23,125 nt of DNA from an uncultured Erysipelotrichaceae bacterium (GCA_945981915.1 CAMFRJ010000001.1:1-23125); one strand, 5' to 3'. Shown: positions 1 to 7,751, numbered from the stretch's first letter. Numbers and translations are program-made. The notes: generated by a model from the sequence alone, not told the origin.

Positions 1-37
1 TCATATGATATTCTGTTATATTTTTAATAGATTTCAT
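1..37 (-). CDS. 5' end of a divergent gene, cut by the window edge
   Basis: On the minus strand an ATG at 37-35 opens a reading frame that leaves the window after twelve codons (MKSIKNITEYHM). It is preceded by a good ribosome binding site (AAGAAGGTGT, plus-strand 43-52) and an extended -10 (TGTTATCAT, plus-strand 59-67), so a real gene start is likely. The product cannot be identified from twelve residues. YigZ/IMPACT-family proteins often begin in a similar style and can lie near degV in Firmicutes, but that is only a guess. Confidence 0.5.
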   Translation of the reverse strand, partial: MKSIKNITEYHM

Positions 38-58
38 TTTTTACACCTTCTTGTTAAT

Positions 59-102
59 ATGATAACATATTTCTTTAAAAAACGATGAGAATTTGTTATA
101 TT
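59..102. promoter_or_regulatory. Divergent pair of extended -10 promoters
   Basis: Rightward, TGTTATATT (TG at 94-95, -10 at 97-102) lies 22 bases before the degV start. Leftward, TGTTATCAT (plus-strand 67-59) serves the gene at 1-37. Both lack a good -35, as is usual for extended -10 promoters. An imperfect palindrome, TGTTA-6 nt-TAACA (52-67), covers the leftward -10 and could be an operator, but no regulator can be assigned. Confidence 0.5.
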
Positions 103-123
103 ATAAAGCAAGAGGTGATAGGT

Positions 124-990
124 ATGCAAAAAATAGCTATATTAGCGGATAGTGGGTGTCAATTACCAGTTAATCAATTAGAAGATCAAGGGATCTTTAT
201 TGTCCCTTTAACGATTACAATAGGAGAAAAAAGTTATCTAGATCAAATTGATATTGATAGTCTTACAGTGTTTGAAAAGATGGAAAAAGACAATGTGATG
301 GTTATGACATCACAACCATCGATAGGTGTTTTAGAAGAAACTGTTAAAAGAATCAAAGATGCAGGATATGATCATGTCATTGCTTTGCCAATTGCAACAG
401 GATTATCTTCAACTTTAAATGGAATGAAATTAGCTTGTGATATGGTAGACATCGATGTGACTCTCATAGATACAAAAGCCACAGCAAGAAATCAAAAAGA
501 ATTGGTTGAAACAGCACAACGATTGGTTGAACAAGGTCAAGATGTACCATTTATTAAACAGGTTTTAGAAGATATGGTTGATCATTCAGGAACAATTATC
601 ATGGTGCCTAATTTAGATCACTTAAAAAAGGGTGGAAGAATTACTCCAGCTGTCGCTTTACTTGCCGGATTATTGAAAATCGTACCCATCATGAAATTAA
701 ATTATGATTTAGGTGGGAAGATTGATAGTTTAGATAAAGTCAGAACTGTCAAAAAAGCGAATTTAAAAATTATTCAACATATGGTAGAGGAGTGTCATAT
801 CAATTCTCAAGATTATGTTTTTGCAATTGAGCATGTTTTATCACAAGATCTTGCTTTAGAAATGAAACAAAAGTTAATTGATACCATTGGTGATTGCGAT
901 ATTATCGTGAGAGAACTACCAGCCGTTGTTGGAGCTCATATGGGTGTGGGCGGTATAGGTTATCAATTTATAAAAAAATATGAGGGATAG
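124..990 (+). CDS. degV: DegV family fatty acid-binding protein (FakB-like)
   Basis: A 288-residue DegV/EDD-fold protein. Members bind a fatty acid and, as FakB, present it to the kinase FakA for phosphorylation, which feeds exogenous fatty acids into phospholipid synthesis. Family signatures are visible: ADS at 8-10, TSQPS at 62-66 and GLSST at 93-97 (the loops that hold the carboxylate), and LKKGGRI at 167-173. The start at 124 is preferred over the in-frame ATG at 85. It has the AGAGGTG site at 111-117, and the probable -10 (97-102) lies downstream of the earlier ATG. luxS follows two bases after the stop, with its ribosome binding site inside the end of this gene, so the two are probably co-transcribed. 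The FakB role is known for the family; the lipid bound cannot be told from the sequence. Confidence 0.9.
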   Translation: MQKIAILADSGCQLPVNQLEDQGIFIVPLTITIGEKSYLDQIDIDSLTVFEKMEKDNVMVMTSQPSIGVLEETVKRIKDAGYDHVIALPIATGLSSTLNGMKLACDMVDIDVTLIDTKATARNQKELVETAQRLVEQGQDVPFIKQVLEDMVDHSGTIIMVPNLDHLKKGGRITPAVALLAGLLKIVPIMKLNYDLGGKIDSLDKVRTVKKANLKIIQHMVEECHINSQDYVFAIEHVLSQDLALEMKQKLIDTIGDCDIIVRELPAVVGAHMGVGGIGYQFIKKYEG

Positions 991-992
991 AA

Positions 993-1439
993 ATGGAAAG
1001 AATAACAAGTTTTAGTGTGGATCATATGAAGTTGACAAAAGGCGTTTATGTATCAAGAATTGATGATGATTTGATAACGTATGATATTAGAATGACACAA
1101 CCTAATATTGAACCAGCATTATTACCACAAGCTGCTCATACAATTGAACATATTGGTGCCACTTTATTAAGAAATGGCCAATATAAAGATCGAATCATTT
1201 ATTTTGGACCAATGGGATGTATGACAGGCTTTTATCTGATTGTCAAGGATCTACCATTGGAAACTGTGATTGAATTGGTCAAAGAGACATTTGAAAGGAT
1301 TGCTTTCTGGGATGATGAGATTCCTGGTGCTAAAAGAGAAGAATGTGGAAATTATACTTACATGAATTTAGAAAAAGCAAAAGAAGCAGCTTCTTATTTC
1401 TTAAATAGTCCATGGCAACATGTTTATCATTTATTATAA
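993..1439 (+). CDS. luxS: S-ribosylhomocysteine lyase LuxS
   Basis: A 148-residue LuxS. It cleaves S-ribosylhomocysteine to homocysteine and DPD, the precursor of autoinducer-2, in the activated methyl cycle. The metal site is intact: His49 and His53 in HTIEH, with Cys118 in EECGNY. Glu52, the catalytic base, and Cys76 in PMGCMTG are also present, as is the YDIR motif at 30-33 that binds substrate. Length is typical (about 150). The start two bases after degV uses GAGGG at 982-986. No pfs/mtnN or metabolic partner is adjacent; the gene sits between degV and a MarR regulator. Confidence 0.96.
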   Translation: MERITSFSVDHMKLTKGVYVSRIDDDLITYDIRMTQPNIEPALLPQAAHTIEHIGATLLRNGQYKDRIIYFGPMGCMTGFYLIVKDLPLETVIELVKETFERIAFWDDEIPGAKREECGNYTYMNLEKAKEAASYFLNSPWQHVYHLL

Positions 1440-1453
1440 AGGAAATAGAGAAT

Positions 1454-1909
1454 ATGGCGAAGAGAATTGATACAGTAGAAGTTGTTGTAGATGTTTTTCA
1501 TACGGCAATGGATGTACAAGATATATATTTAAAAAAAGGACCATTTAAACAATTGACGATGTCAGAGATGCATGTGTTAGATGCTGTTAGTAAAGAATCA
1601 AGTCCTTCTATGTCAGCGGTTGCAAATCATCTCAATATTACATTGGGAACTTTGACAACAGCAGTTAAAAAAATTATCAAAAAAGGTTTTTTGATTAAAG
1701 AACAATCTCATCAAGATCAAAGAATCTACTATTTAAGATTAACAGAGACAGGGAAAGAAGCTTTAAAGATTCATGAACAATTTCATAGAGAATTAGAGGA
1801 TATGTATAAAAATCGTATTCCTGATGATCAGTTAGATTGGGTCTTTGATGCACTCAAACAGATACACACAGATCTTGTTTTATATCGTAACGATTTATTA
1901 CAAAAATAA
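1454..1909 (+). CDS. fabT: MarR family regulator, FabT-like
   Basis: A 151-residue winged-helix repressor of the MarR family. The helix-turn-helix spans roughly 52-78 (SMSAVANHLNITLGTLTTAV) and the wing about 84-97, with the DQR and LTETG elements typical of the family. The recognition helix NITLGTLTTAVKK resembles FabT, the repressor of type II fatty acid synthesis genes in streptococci and relatives that uses acyl-ACP as corepressor. The ATG at 1454 is chosen because AAGGAA at 1439-1444 precedes it; the in-frame ATG at 1412 lies inside luxS and lacks a site. Co-transcription with degV supports a lipid role, but no fab genes are in the window, so the FabT assignment stays tentative while the MarR call is firm. 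Confidence 0.8.
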   Translation: MAKRIDTVEVVVDVFHTAMDVQDIYLKKGPFKQLTMSEMHVLDAVSKESSPSMSAVANHLNITLGTLTTAVKKIIKKGFLIKEQSHQDQRIYYLRLTETGKEALKIHEQFHRELEDMYKNRIPDDQLDWVFDALKQIHTDLVLYRNDLLQK

Positions 1910-1915
1910 TGATTG

Positions 1916-1945
1916 AAAACAGTGAATTTTTTCACTGTTTTTTTT
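1916..1945 (+). terminator. Rho-independent terminator of degV-luxS-marR
   Basis: An 11-bp perfect stem, AAAACAGTGAA with TTCACTGTTTT, closes on a four-base loop (1927-1930) and runs into a T tract to 1945. Confidence 0.88.
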
Positions 1946-1965
1946 AACAATTAAAGAGATAAGTA

Positions 1966-1998
1966 AACACTGTTACGAAAAGTAACAGTGTTGTTTTT
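1966..1998 (+). terminator. Second hairpin, terminator-like
   Basis: An 11-bp perfect stem (AACACTGTTAC at 1966-1976, GTAACAGTGTT at 1982-1992) with a GAAAA loop is followed by GTTTTTAT. It repeats the AACAGTG/CACTGTT core of the preceding terminator. It may be a back-up terminator, or an operator or attenuator upstream of the broken XRE gene. Confidence 0.6.
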
Positions 1999-2069
1999 AT
2001 AGGTCTCTTGTATTTGATGATGATTTGAATTAAATTGAATATAGGAAATCTGTAGAGGGGGTCATGATC

Positions 2070-2671
2070 ATGGCATTAGGTAAAAAAATAAAAGAAGCTA
2101 GAAAACAAGCAGGGTTAAGCCAAGAACAGTTAGCTAACAAGATAGGTGTTTCTCGCTCTGCGGTGGCGAAGTGGGAAAGTCAACATGGAATCTGTGATGT
2201 GGATAATCTCAAGGAGCTTTCTCAATTATTTGGTGTTAGTATGATTATCTTTTAAGTGATGATGAGACTATTGATCAAAGTGTGATTCGTGAAAAGTATG
2301 ATTTATCAACATATGGAAAAGGAAGTAAGAAAAAGAAAAAGGATCGTGCTATTCATGACAAATTTCCTCATGGTAAAATCTATACACTAATAGGAAAAGA
2401 AAAATTAACCAAAAGTGAAAGAGTGATTGATAATGTTTTAGGATTCTTTACCGACGCACCATTTGGAATACCTGATTTTATCAATGGTATGAAGAATCTA
2501 GATAAAGAGTTTTATTTAGCAGAAGAAGATGAAAAATAGTATCTTGTTGTTTTAACGGATGAATTGTTTGAAATGCATTTATTGAAAGAATCGATCAAGA
2601 ACAATCAATTTGAATTAGGAAATTGGAAGTTTACAAAGTGTAATGATGAAATGAAACAAAAGAAGCGATAA
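2070..2671 (+). pseudogene. XRE-family regulator broken by a frameshift and a stop
   Basis: The first 62 codons (2070-2255) encode a classic Cro/CI helix-turn-helix (GLSQEQLANKIGVSRSAVAKW). The frame then breaks. The usual next segment of such proteins (D-Y-L-L-S-D-D-E) is encoded one base out of register from about 2242, consistent with a single-base deletion near 2241. This second frame runs to a TAG at 2537-2539, and the same frame continues beyond it as YLVVLTDELFEMHLL to a TAA at 2669-2671. The intact protein would have been about 200 residues. Two independent lesions argue for a decayed gene rather than programmed frameshifting; no good -1 slippery heptamer is seen. The ATG at 2070 is preferred over 2064 because of its spacing from the AGAGGGGG site. 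The function of the C-terminal domain is not recognised. Confidence 0.82.
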
Positions 2672-2732
2672 TGAACTTTTAAGGAAATAAGAAAAGATAA
2701 TTTTATTATAGACATGAATGAATACTTTGTAT

Positions 2733-2740
2733 CATACATT
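2733..2740 (+). promoter_or_regulatory. Possible sigma-E-type -10 before yqfC
   Basis: CATACATT fits the -10 consensus known for sporulation sigma-E in Bacillus (CATACAnT) and lies 15 bases before the yqfC start. No convincing -35 is visible, and the implied transcription start would fall at the edge of the ribosome binding site, so this is tentative. Confidence 0.3.
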
Positions 2741-2755
2741 AGATTAGGTGATAAT

Positions 2756-2947
2756 ATGCTATATGTTCATAAAGATAAGATCATCATTAAACATTATCAA
2801 GATGTTATCAATTTGGATAAACATATTTTTGAATGTAAGATGAATCAATCAATCATGACAATTACAGGAAAAAATATTGAAATTCATTACTATGGTCCTG
2901 ATGAAATCATATTACATGGTCAATTTCAAATGATACGGTTTACATGA
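2756..2947 (+). CDS. yqfC: YqfC-like protein, sporulation-associated
   Basis: A 63-residue protein matching the core of YqfC, a small protein of the sigma-E regulon in Bacillus encoded directly before yqfD. The pattern of short beta strands (IMTITGKNIEIHYYGPDEII) and a final I-x-F motif corresponds to YqfC; I place it by this and by the yqfC-yqfD-phoH order. The ATG at 2756 is chosen because AGGTG at 2746-2750 is well spaced. An in-frame ATG at 2714 would add 14 residues but has no close ribosome binding site. The stop overlaps the yqfD start by four bases (ATGA), which implies translational coupling. Its biochemical function is unknown even in Bacillus. Confidence 0.72.
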   Translation: MLYVHKDKIIIKHYQDVINLDKHIFECKMNQSIMTITGKNIEIHYYGPDEIILHGQFQMIRFT

Positions 2948-3858
2948 AATTAGGTTATGATTATGTTGTTATAGAAACAAATGAACTTGTTTCTTTCTTA
3001 AAAAATGTTAAATCATATCATTTAACAATTCTTCATCTTAAACAAATTGACCATCAGACTTATAGTTTTTATACACCTATTTATCAAAGATATATTTTAA
3101 AGAAACTTCATCTATCAATTACCAAAAGTATAGGAATCTTACATTATATTTGTCTTATATTGAATATGCCCCATATCTTATTTACATTATCATTTGTCAT
3201 GAGTTTAATGATCTATCCTCGTTATATTTATCATTATCAAATAGAAGGGACCAATCCTGCTCTTAATCAACAATTACAGGTTTATTTACAAAAACATGTT
3301 CCTTATTTTCATGAACAACTATCATATCAAGAATTGAATCAATTATATGATCATATCAAAGATACTTTTTGCAAAAAGATAGATTATTTAAATATTTATC
3401 AAAATGGTGGTGTTGTTCATTTAAAGTACACAAATGCAATCAATAATAAAAAACAAACTTTAGATTATCATGACTATGTTGCCAAAAGCGATGGTGTGAT
3501 ATGTAAGGTTGATGTCAAGAAAGGAAATGTGGTTGTTAAACTCAATCAATTTGTTCAAAAGGGTGATCTGTTGATTAGTCATCTTATTGAAGGAACTGAT
3601 AAAAAAACAAAAATTATTCCTACACAAGGGGAAATATATGCTTACACATATCAAAATTATCAAATAACGTATCCTACTGAGCATCTTTTCAAAGAAGATC
3701 AATTTGAATATATGTTGTTTCAAATACGTTCAAAACTCCCAGCTCATGTTAAAATTGATAAAGAAAAAGTGATTTATTATGGTATAATGGATAAGAAGAT
3801 AGTATTAAAAATGCAATATGTATTTATTGAAAATATTGCAGTCAAGGAGAAATCATGA
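2944..3858 (+). CDS. yqfD: YqfD-family membrane protein (sporulation)
   Basis: A 304-residue protein placed as YqfD by its position between yqfC and phoH and by its layout. It has an N-terminal soluble part, one strongly hydrophobic stretch at about 72-95, and then an extracytoplasmic region with a beta-rich segment around 177-225 (DGVICKVDVKKGNVVVK, GDLLISH, GEIYA) typical of the family. Bacillus YqfD is near 400 residues, so this is a short version, lacking part of the ends rather than visibly broken. It is coupled to both neighbours by ATGA overlaps. YqfD proteins are needed for efficient sporulation in Bacillus; their molecular role is not established. Confidence 0.72.
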   Translation: MKLGYDYVVIETNELVSFLKNVKSYHLTILHLKQIDHQTYSFYTPIYQRYILKKLHLSITKSIGILHYICLILNMPHILFTLSFVMSLMIYPRYIYHYQIEGTNPALNQQLQVYLQKHVPYFHEQLSYQELNQLYDHIKDTFCKKIDYLNIYQNGGVVHLKYTNAINNKKQTLDYHDYVAKSDGVICKVDVKKGNVVVKLNQFVQKGDLLISHLIEGTDKKTKIIPTQGEIYAYTYQNYQITYPTEHLFKEDQFEYMLFQIRSKLPAHVKIDKEKVIYYGIMDKKIVLKMQYVFIENIAVKEKS

Positions 3859-4808
3859 AAGAAATTGTAAAATTAGAGGCATACAACATTGAGCAACTTG
3901 CCAATTTATCTGGTGTTCGTGATGAACATCTAGAAGTTATCGAAGATAGTTTAAAGATTGAAATATCGATGCGAGGAGATGAATTGACATTATCCAGTCA
4001 TGATCAGGAAGGAATTGAAAAAGCCAAACAGGTGATCTTTGCCTTATTGAAATTGATTGTTTCTGGAGTTACCATTTCAAGGAGAGATGTTGTTTATGCT
4101 TTAAAACTTTGTGATAAAAAGGAACTAGCTAAATTATCTGATTTATATCATATTAGAATCGCAAAAACATATAATGGTAAATTGATTTATCCAAAAACAA
4201 TAGGTCAAAAGAGTTATTATTATGCATTAAAAAATAATGATGTTGTTTTTGGAATCGGACCAGCTGGAACTGGAAAAACATATTTGGCTGTTGTTTTTGC
4301 AGTCGATGCTTTAAAAAATAATCAAGTCAAAAAGATTGTTTTGACAAGACCTGCCGTAGAAGCAGGAGAAAATCTTGGATTTTTACCTGGAGATCTTAAA
4401 GAAAAAGTTGACCCATATTTAAGGCCATTATATGATGCTTTACATGATATGTTAGGAGTTGAACAAACAGATAAGCTTATTGAAAAAGGAATTATTGAAA
4501 TAGCTCCTTTAGCTTATATGAGAGGACGTACTTTGGAAGATGCCTATGTCATCTTAGATGAGGCACAAAACACAACAGATAATCAAATGAAAATGTTTTT
4601 AACTCGTTTAGGCTTTCATTCTAAAATGATCATTACTGGTGATGTCACTCAGATTGATTTACCAAGAGGAGTACCATCAGGATTGATCAAAGCGTTAGAT
4701 ATTTTACAAGGGGTTAAAGGAATTTCATTTATTCATTTAAGTGCTATGGATGTTGTGAGACATCCTGTGGTACAGCGAATCATTGAAAGATATGAAAAAG
4801 ATGCGTAG
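3855..4808 (+). CDS. phoH: PhoH-family ATPase
   Basis: A 317-residue PhoH-like P-loop ATPase. Walker A is GPAGTGKT at 135-142, Walker B is VILDEAQ at 232-238, and a TGD sensor lies at 261-263. The conserved TRPAVEAGE-LGFLPG segment at 164-179 is diagnostic. The N-terminal 100 residues form the KH-like region usual in Firmicutes members. PhoH proteins are thought to act in RNA metabolism, often with the endoribonuclease YbeY. Here ybeY and the 7TM-HD gene that usually follow are absent, since a terminator sits on the stop codon. The start overlaps yqfD by four bases. Confidence 0.93.
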   Translation: MKEIVKLEAYNIEQLANLSGVRDEHLEVIEDSLKIEISMRGDELTLSSHDQEGIEKAKQVIFALLKLIVSGVTISRRDVVYALKLCDKKELAKLSDLYHIRIAKTYNGKLIYPKTIGQKSYYYALKNNDVVFGIGPAGTGKTYLAVVFAVDALKNNQVKKIVLTRPAVEAGENLGFLPGDLKEKVDPYLRPLYDALHDMLGVEQTDKLIEKGIIEIAPLAYMRGRTLEDAYVILDEAQNTTDNQMKMFLTRLGFHSKMIITGDVTQIDLPRGVPSGLIKALDILQGVKGISFIHLSAMDVVRHPVVQRIIERYEKDA

Positions 4809-4822
4809 GCATCTTTTTGTTT
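4795..4822 (+). terminator. Terminator overlapping the phoH stop codon
   Basis: AAAAAGATGC (4795-4804) pairs perfectly with GCATCTTTTT (4809-4818). The four-base loop contains the TAG stop codon of phoH, so the stem is partly coding. Confidence 0.85.
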
Positions 4823-4840
4823 GAAGGTTACTTTTTTTGC

Positions 4841-4859
4841 CATACTTTATATAAGTATG
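4841..4859. promoter_or_regulatory. Inverted repeat upstream of htrA
   Basis: CATACTT-TATAT-AAGTATG is a perfect 7-bp inverted repeat about 90 bases before htrA, with no T tract after it. It looks like a dimeric repressor operator, and the AT-rich centre could include promoter elements. It matches neither CIRCE nor the CtsR heptad repeat as I know them. Confidence 0.4.
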
Positions 4860-4945
4860 ACAGATACCATTTTTTCCCAAAATGTGGATATATTTTAGAC
4901 ACATTTATTTTATAAGATAGGGACTATAAAAAAGGAGACGATAAA

Positions 4946-6100
4946 ATGAAAGAAAAAATAAAACCAATACTTAAGGTTGTCATCATTATTGCAATTGTTT
5001 TGTCTTTTGCAACGAATGGTTATGTTTTTTATAAAGTATTTATTGATACAGCTACATCCGATAATTCTACAAATAGAAATGTGACTGTCAAAGATGTTGA
5101 TTATGATGTAAAAACAGAAACGACAAATGTTGTTGAATCTGTCAGTGATAGTATTGTTGGGGTTGTTGTTTATCAAAACAGTACATCAGGAGGATTGTTT
5201 GGTTCTCAAACAAGAACAAATGAACAACAAAAATCAGGAAGTGGTAGTGGTGTTGTCTATGAACAAACAGATAAATATACTTACATCATTACCAATCATC
5301 ATGTCATTGAAGATGCAGACAAGATTCAAGTTGTTTTTTCAAACAATGAATATGTCGATGCGACTTTAGTGGGTAGTGATGAATATAGTGATGTTGCAAT
5401 TCTTCGTTGTCAACCGGATTTTGATGTCAGTGTTATTAATATTGGAGATTCTAGTCTTTTAGACAAAGGAGAACCTGTCTTGGCAATTGGCTCACCTTTA
5501 GGTATTGAATATTCAGGGACAGTGACACAAGGTATTGTTTCTGGAACAGAACGTACCGTTTCCGTGGATTTAAATAATGATGGTGTAGAAGATTGGGATA
5601 TGAGCGTGATTCAAACTGATGCCGCCATTAATCCAGGGAACAGTGGTGGCGCTTTGGTGAATATGAAAGGAGAATTGGTAGGGATTACCAATATGAAGTT
5701 CTCTGATGAAACAGTAGAAGGAATGGGCTTTGCGATACCTATTAATGATGTTGTTTCGGTTGCTAAACAGATTAGAACAAATGGTAAGGTCTCACATCCA
5801 GCTATTGGTATTTCAGGTGTATCATTATCTGATTATTCATCTTATCAACTACAAAGATACGGTGTCAGGGTCTATGTAGATACAGGAATCTATGTAGCAA
5901 AATTGACAGAATCTGGACCTGCAAAAAACGCAGGTATTGAAGTCGGTGATGTTATTGTCAAATTAGGAGATAAAGAAATTACAACTTATAAATCATTTTT
6001 AACTGCTCTTTATTCACATCAAGCAGGAGATAAAATTTCAGTGACTGTCAATCGCGATGGCACAGAAAAGACATATGATGTGGTCTTAGAAGAAAAATAG
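4946..6100 (+). CDS. htrA: Membrane-anchored HtrA/DegP-type serine protease
   Basis: A 384-residue HtrA. A signal anchor at about 8-34 places the rest outside the membrane. The trypsin-like domain follows, with the catalytic triad His119 (TNHHVI), Asp149 (YSDVAIL) and Ser233 (GNSGG). One PDZ domain occupies about 285-380 and includes GPAKNAGIEVGDVIVKLGD. The protease degrades or refolds damaged exported proteins during envelope stress. A short Gly/Ser/Gln-rich linker (78-102) precedes the protease core, as is common in Firmicutes HtrA. The start is supported by AAAAGGAG at 4931-4938. The gene stands alone between two terminators, with an inverted repeat upstream that may control it; no CssRS-type sensor pair is adjacent. 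Confidence 0.95.
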   Translation: MKEKIKPILKVVIIIAIVLSFATNGYVFYKVFIDTATSDNSTNRNVTVKDVDYDVKTETTNVVESVSDSIVGVVVYQNSTSGGLFGSQTRTNEQQKSGSGSGVVYEQTDKYTYIITNHHVIEDADKIQVVFSNNEYVDATLVGSDEYSDVAILRCQPDFDVSVINIGDSSLLDKGEPVLAIGSPLGIEYSGTVTQGIVSGTERTVSVDLNNDGVEDWDMSVIQTDAAINPGNSGGALVNMKGELVGITNMKFSDETVEGMGFAIPINDVVSVAKQIRTNGKVSHPAIGISGVSLSDYSSYQLQRYGVRVYVDTGIYVAKLTESGPAKNAGIEVGDVIVKLGDKEITTYKSFLTALYSHQAGDKISVTVNRDGTEKTYDVVLEEK

Positions 6101-6103
6101 AGG

Positions 6104-6134
6104 AAAGATATTGCACCTGGCAATATCTTTTTTT
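6104..6134 (+). terminator. Terminator of htrA
   Basis: AAAGATATTGC (6104-6114) pairs perfectly with GCAATATCTTT (6120-6130) around a five-base loop and is followed by T residues. Confidence 0.92.
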
Positions 6135-6171
6135 ATAATTATTAATAGAGATTTATTGAAAGAGGATGCGT

Positions 6172-6948
6172 ATGAAAATAGGTATTTTTGATTCGGGTAT
6201 AGGTGGACTTTCTGTATTACATGTCGCAAAACGCCTATTACCACATGAACAATTTATATATTATGCTGATGAAAAACATGTTCCTTATGGTGAAAAAAGC
6301 AAAGAGGAGATTGTCGGATATGTTGATGAGATTATTCAGTTTATGATCCAACATGGGGCAAAAGCTGTTGTGATTGCCTGTAATACGGCAACAAGTGCTG
6401 CAGTTGCAATCATGAGAAAAAAATATTCTTTGCCTATTATTGGTATGGAACCAGCGGTTAAGAAAGCTATTGATCTTTATGGTGATAAAAAGATCTTAGT
6501 TTGTGCAACTCCCATTACTGTGAAGGGAGAAAAGATGATGAATCTGGTAGAAAGAGTGGATAAACATCATTTGGTTGATCTGGTTGCTCTTCCTGGATTG
6601 GTTCATTTTGCTGAAAATCAGGAATTTGATACACAAAATGTTCTTGATTATTTAAAAGACACCTTAAGTTATTTTCAATTAGAAGACTACGGATCATTAG
6701 TTTTGGGATGTACCCATTTTAATTATTTTAAAGATAGTTTTCAAAAACTGATGCCACATGTACACTTTTTAGATGGTAATGTTGGGACAATTAATTATCT
6801 GATGAAAAATATTGAACCTGAAAAGCAAGATGGAACAATAGAATATTATTATTCAGGTAGAGCTGTCAATGATGAAGAATTACAAAAAATACAAAAATAT
6901 CTTTTGCGTTTAGAAGAAATGGAAAAGATAGGTGAGGAGCAAAAATGA
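6172..6948 (+). CDS. murI: Glutamate racemase
   Basis: A 258-residue MurI that interconverts L- and D-glutamate in the cytoplasm and supplies D-Glu for the peptidoglycan stem. Key elements are DSGIGG at 7-12 (Asp7, Ser8), the first catalytic cysteine Cys70 in ACNTATS, and the second, Cys180 with His182, in LGCTHF. The ATG at 6172 is preferred over one at 6166 because AGAGG at 6161-6165 is six bases upstream of the former and touches the latter. The last codons overlap the start of the HAD gene by four bases, which suggests coupling. Confidence 0.95.
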   Translation: MKIGIFDSGIGGLSVLHVAKRLLPHEQFIYYADEKHVPYGEKSKEEIVGYVDEIIQFMIQHGAKAVVIACNTATSAAVAIMRKKYSLPIIGMEPAVKKAIDLYGDKKILVCATPITVKGEKMMNLVERVDKHHLVDLVALPGLVHFAENQEFDTQNVLDYLKDTLSYFQLEDYGSLVLGCTHFNYFKDSFQKLMPHVHFLDGNVGTINYLMKNIEPEKQDGTIEYYYSGRAVNDEELQKIQKYLLRLEEMEKIGEEQK

Positions 6949-7721
6949 TAAAAGCAATTTTCTTTGATATAGATGGAACGTTAGTAAGCTATCAGACACA
7001 TGAAATCCCTCAATCAGCTTTTGATGCTTTATATCAATTGAAAGAAAAGGGAATCAAAGTGTTTATTGCCACAGGAAGAGGAAAAGATGGTTTGGCCGTT
7101 TTAAAAGATTTTCCTTTTGATGGATATATTACTTTAAATGGACAATATTGTTATACAAATGAAGGTGAGATCATCTATGAAAATACTATTGTTAAAGAAG
7201 ACCTACAGGCATTGTTAGATTATGTAAAAAAAGATCCATTCCCTTGTGGCTTTACTGAAGAAAATACAAAATATTTCAATTATAGAGATCAAAGAGTTGA
7301 TGATCTTCATGCGATAACACATAATGATAATCATCCTGCGGGAGATTGTCGTCACGTTGTTGATCACAAAGTTTATCAAGTGATGTGCTTTGTTGATGAA
7401 CATAAAGAAAAAGAATTATTGAAGGTGATGCCTCATTGCATTGCTTCAAGATGGTATCCAACCTTTTGTGATGTTTCTCCTCTGGGAGGGACAAAACAAT
7501 TAGGTATTGATCAGTTTCTCAAATATTATGATTTAGATCTATCACAGACAATGGGCTTTGGTGATGGAGGCAATGATCTGGCTATGTTAAAGCATGTTGC
7601 TGTTTCAGTTGCAATGGGAAATGCCAATGATGAATTAAAAGAGATTGCTGATTATGTAACAAAAAGTGTAGATAATGATGGTATCTATCATGCTTTGAAA
7701 CATTTTGAATTAATTGATTAG
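6945..7721 (+). CDS. Cof-type HAD-IIB hydrolase
   Basis: A 258-residue member of the Cof-like haloacid dehalogenase phosphatases. Motif I is DIDGT at 8-12 with the nucleophile Asp8 and acid/base Asp10. Motif II is in IATGR at 41-45. The motif III lysine is Lys184 (GGTK), and motif IV is GDGGND at 206-211. A C2B cap lies between motifs II and III. These enzymes dephosphorylate sugar phosphates, nucleotides or flavin intermediates, and the substrate cannot be read from the sequence. It is coupled to murI by an ATGA overlap. Confidence 0.92.
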   Translation: MIKAIFFDIDGTLVSYQTHEIPQSAFDALYQLKEKGIKVFIATGRGKDGLAVLKDFPFDGYITLNGQYCYTNEGEIIYENTIVKEDLQALLDYVKKDPFPCGFTEENTKYFNYRDQRVDDLHAITHNDNHPAGDCRHVVDHKVYQVMCFVDEHKEKELLKVMPHCIASRWYPTFCDVSPLGGTKQLGIDQFLKYYDLDLSQTMGFGDGGNDLAMLKHVAVSVAMGNANDELKEIADYVTKSVDNDGIYHALKHFELID

Positions 7722-7751
7722 ATATCATACTTTCTTTATCGGAAAAAGAAG

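Noticed and set aside
85..123. Upstream in-frame ATG for degV
   Set aside because: It lies before the likely -10 and has no ribosome binding site; the ATG at 124 has both signals in place.
2235..2255. Programmed -1 frameshift in the XRE gene
   Set aside because: There is no X-XXY-YYZ heptamer in the zero frame near the junction, and a second in-frame stop at 2537 would still truncate the product.
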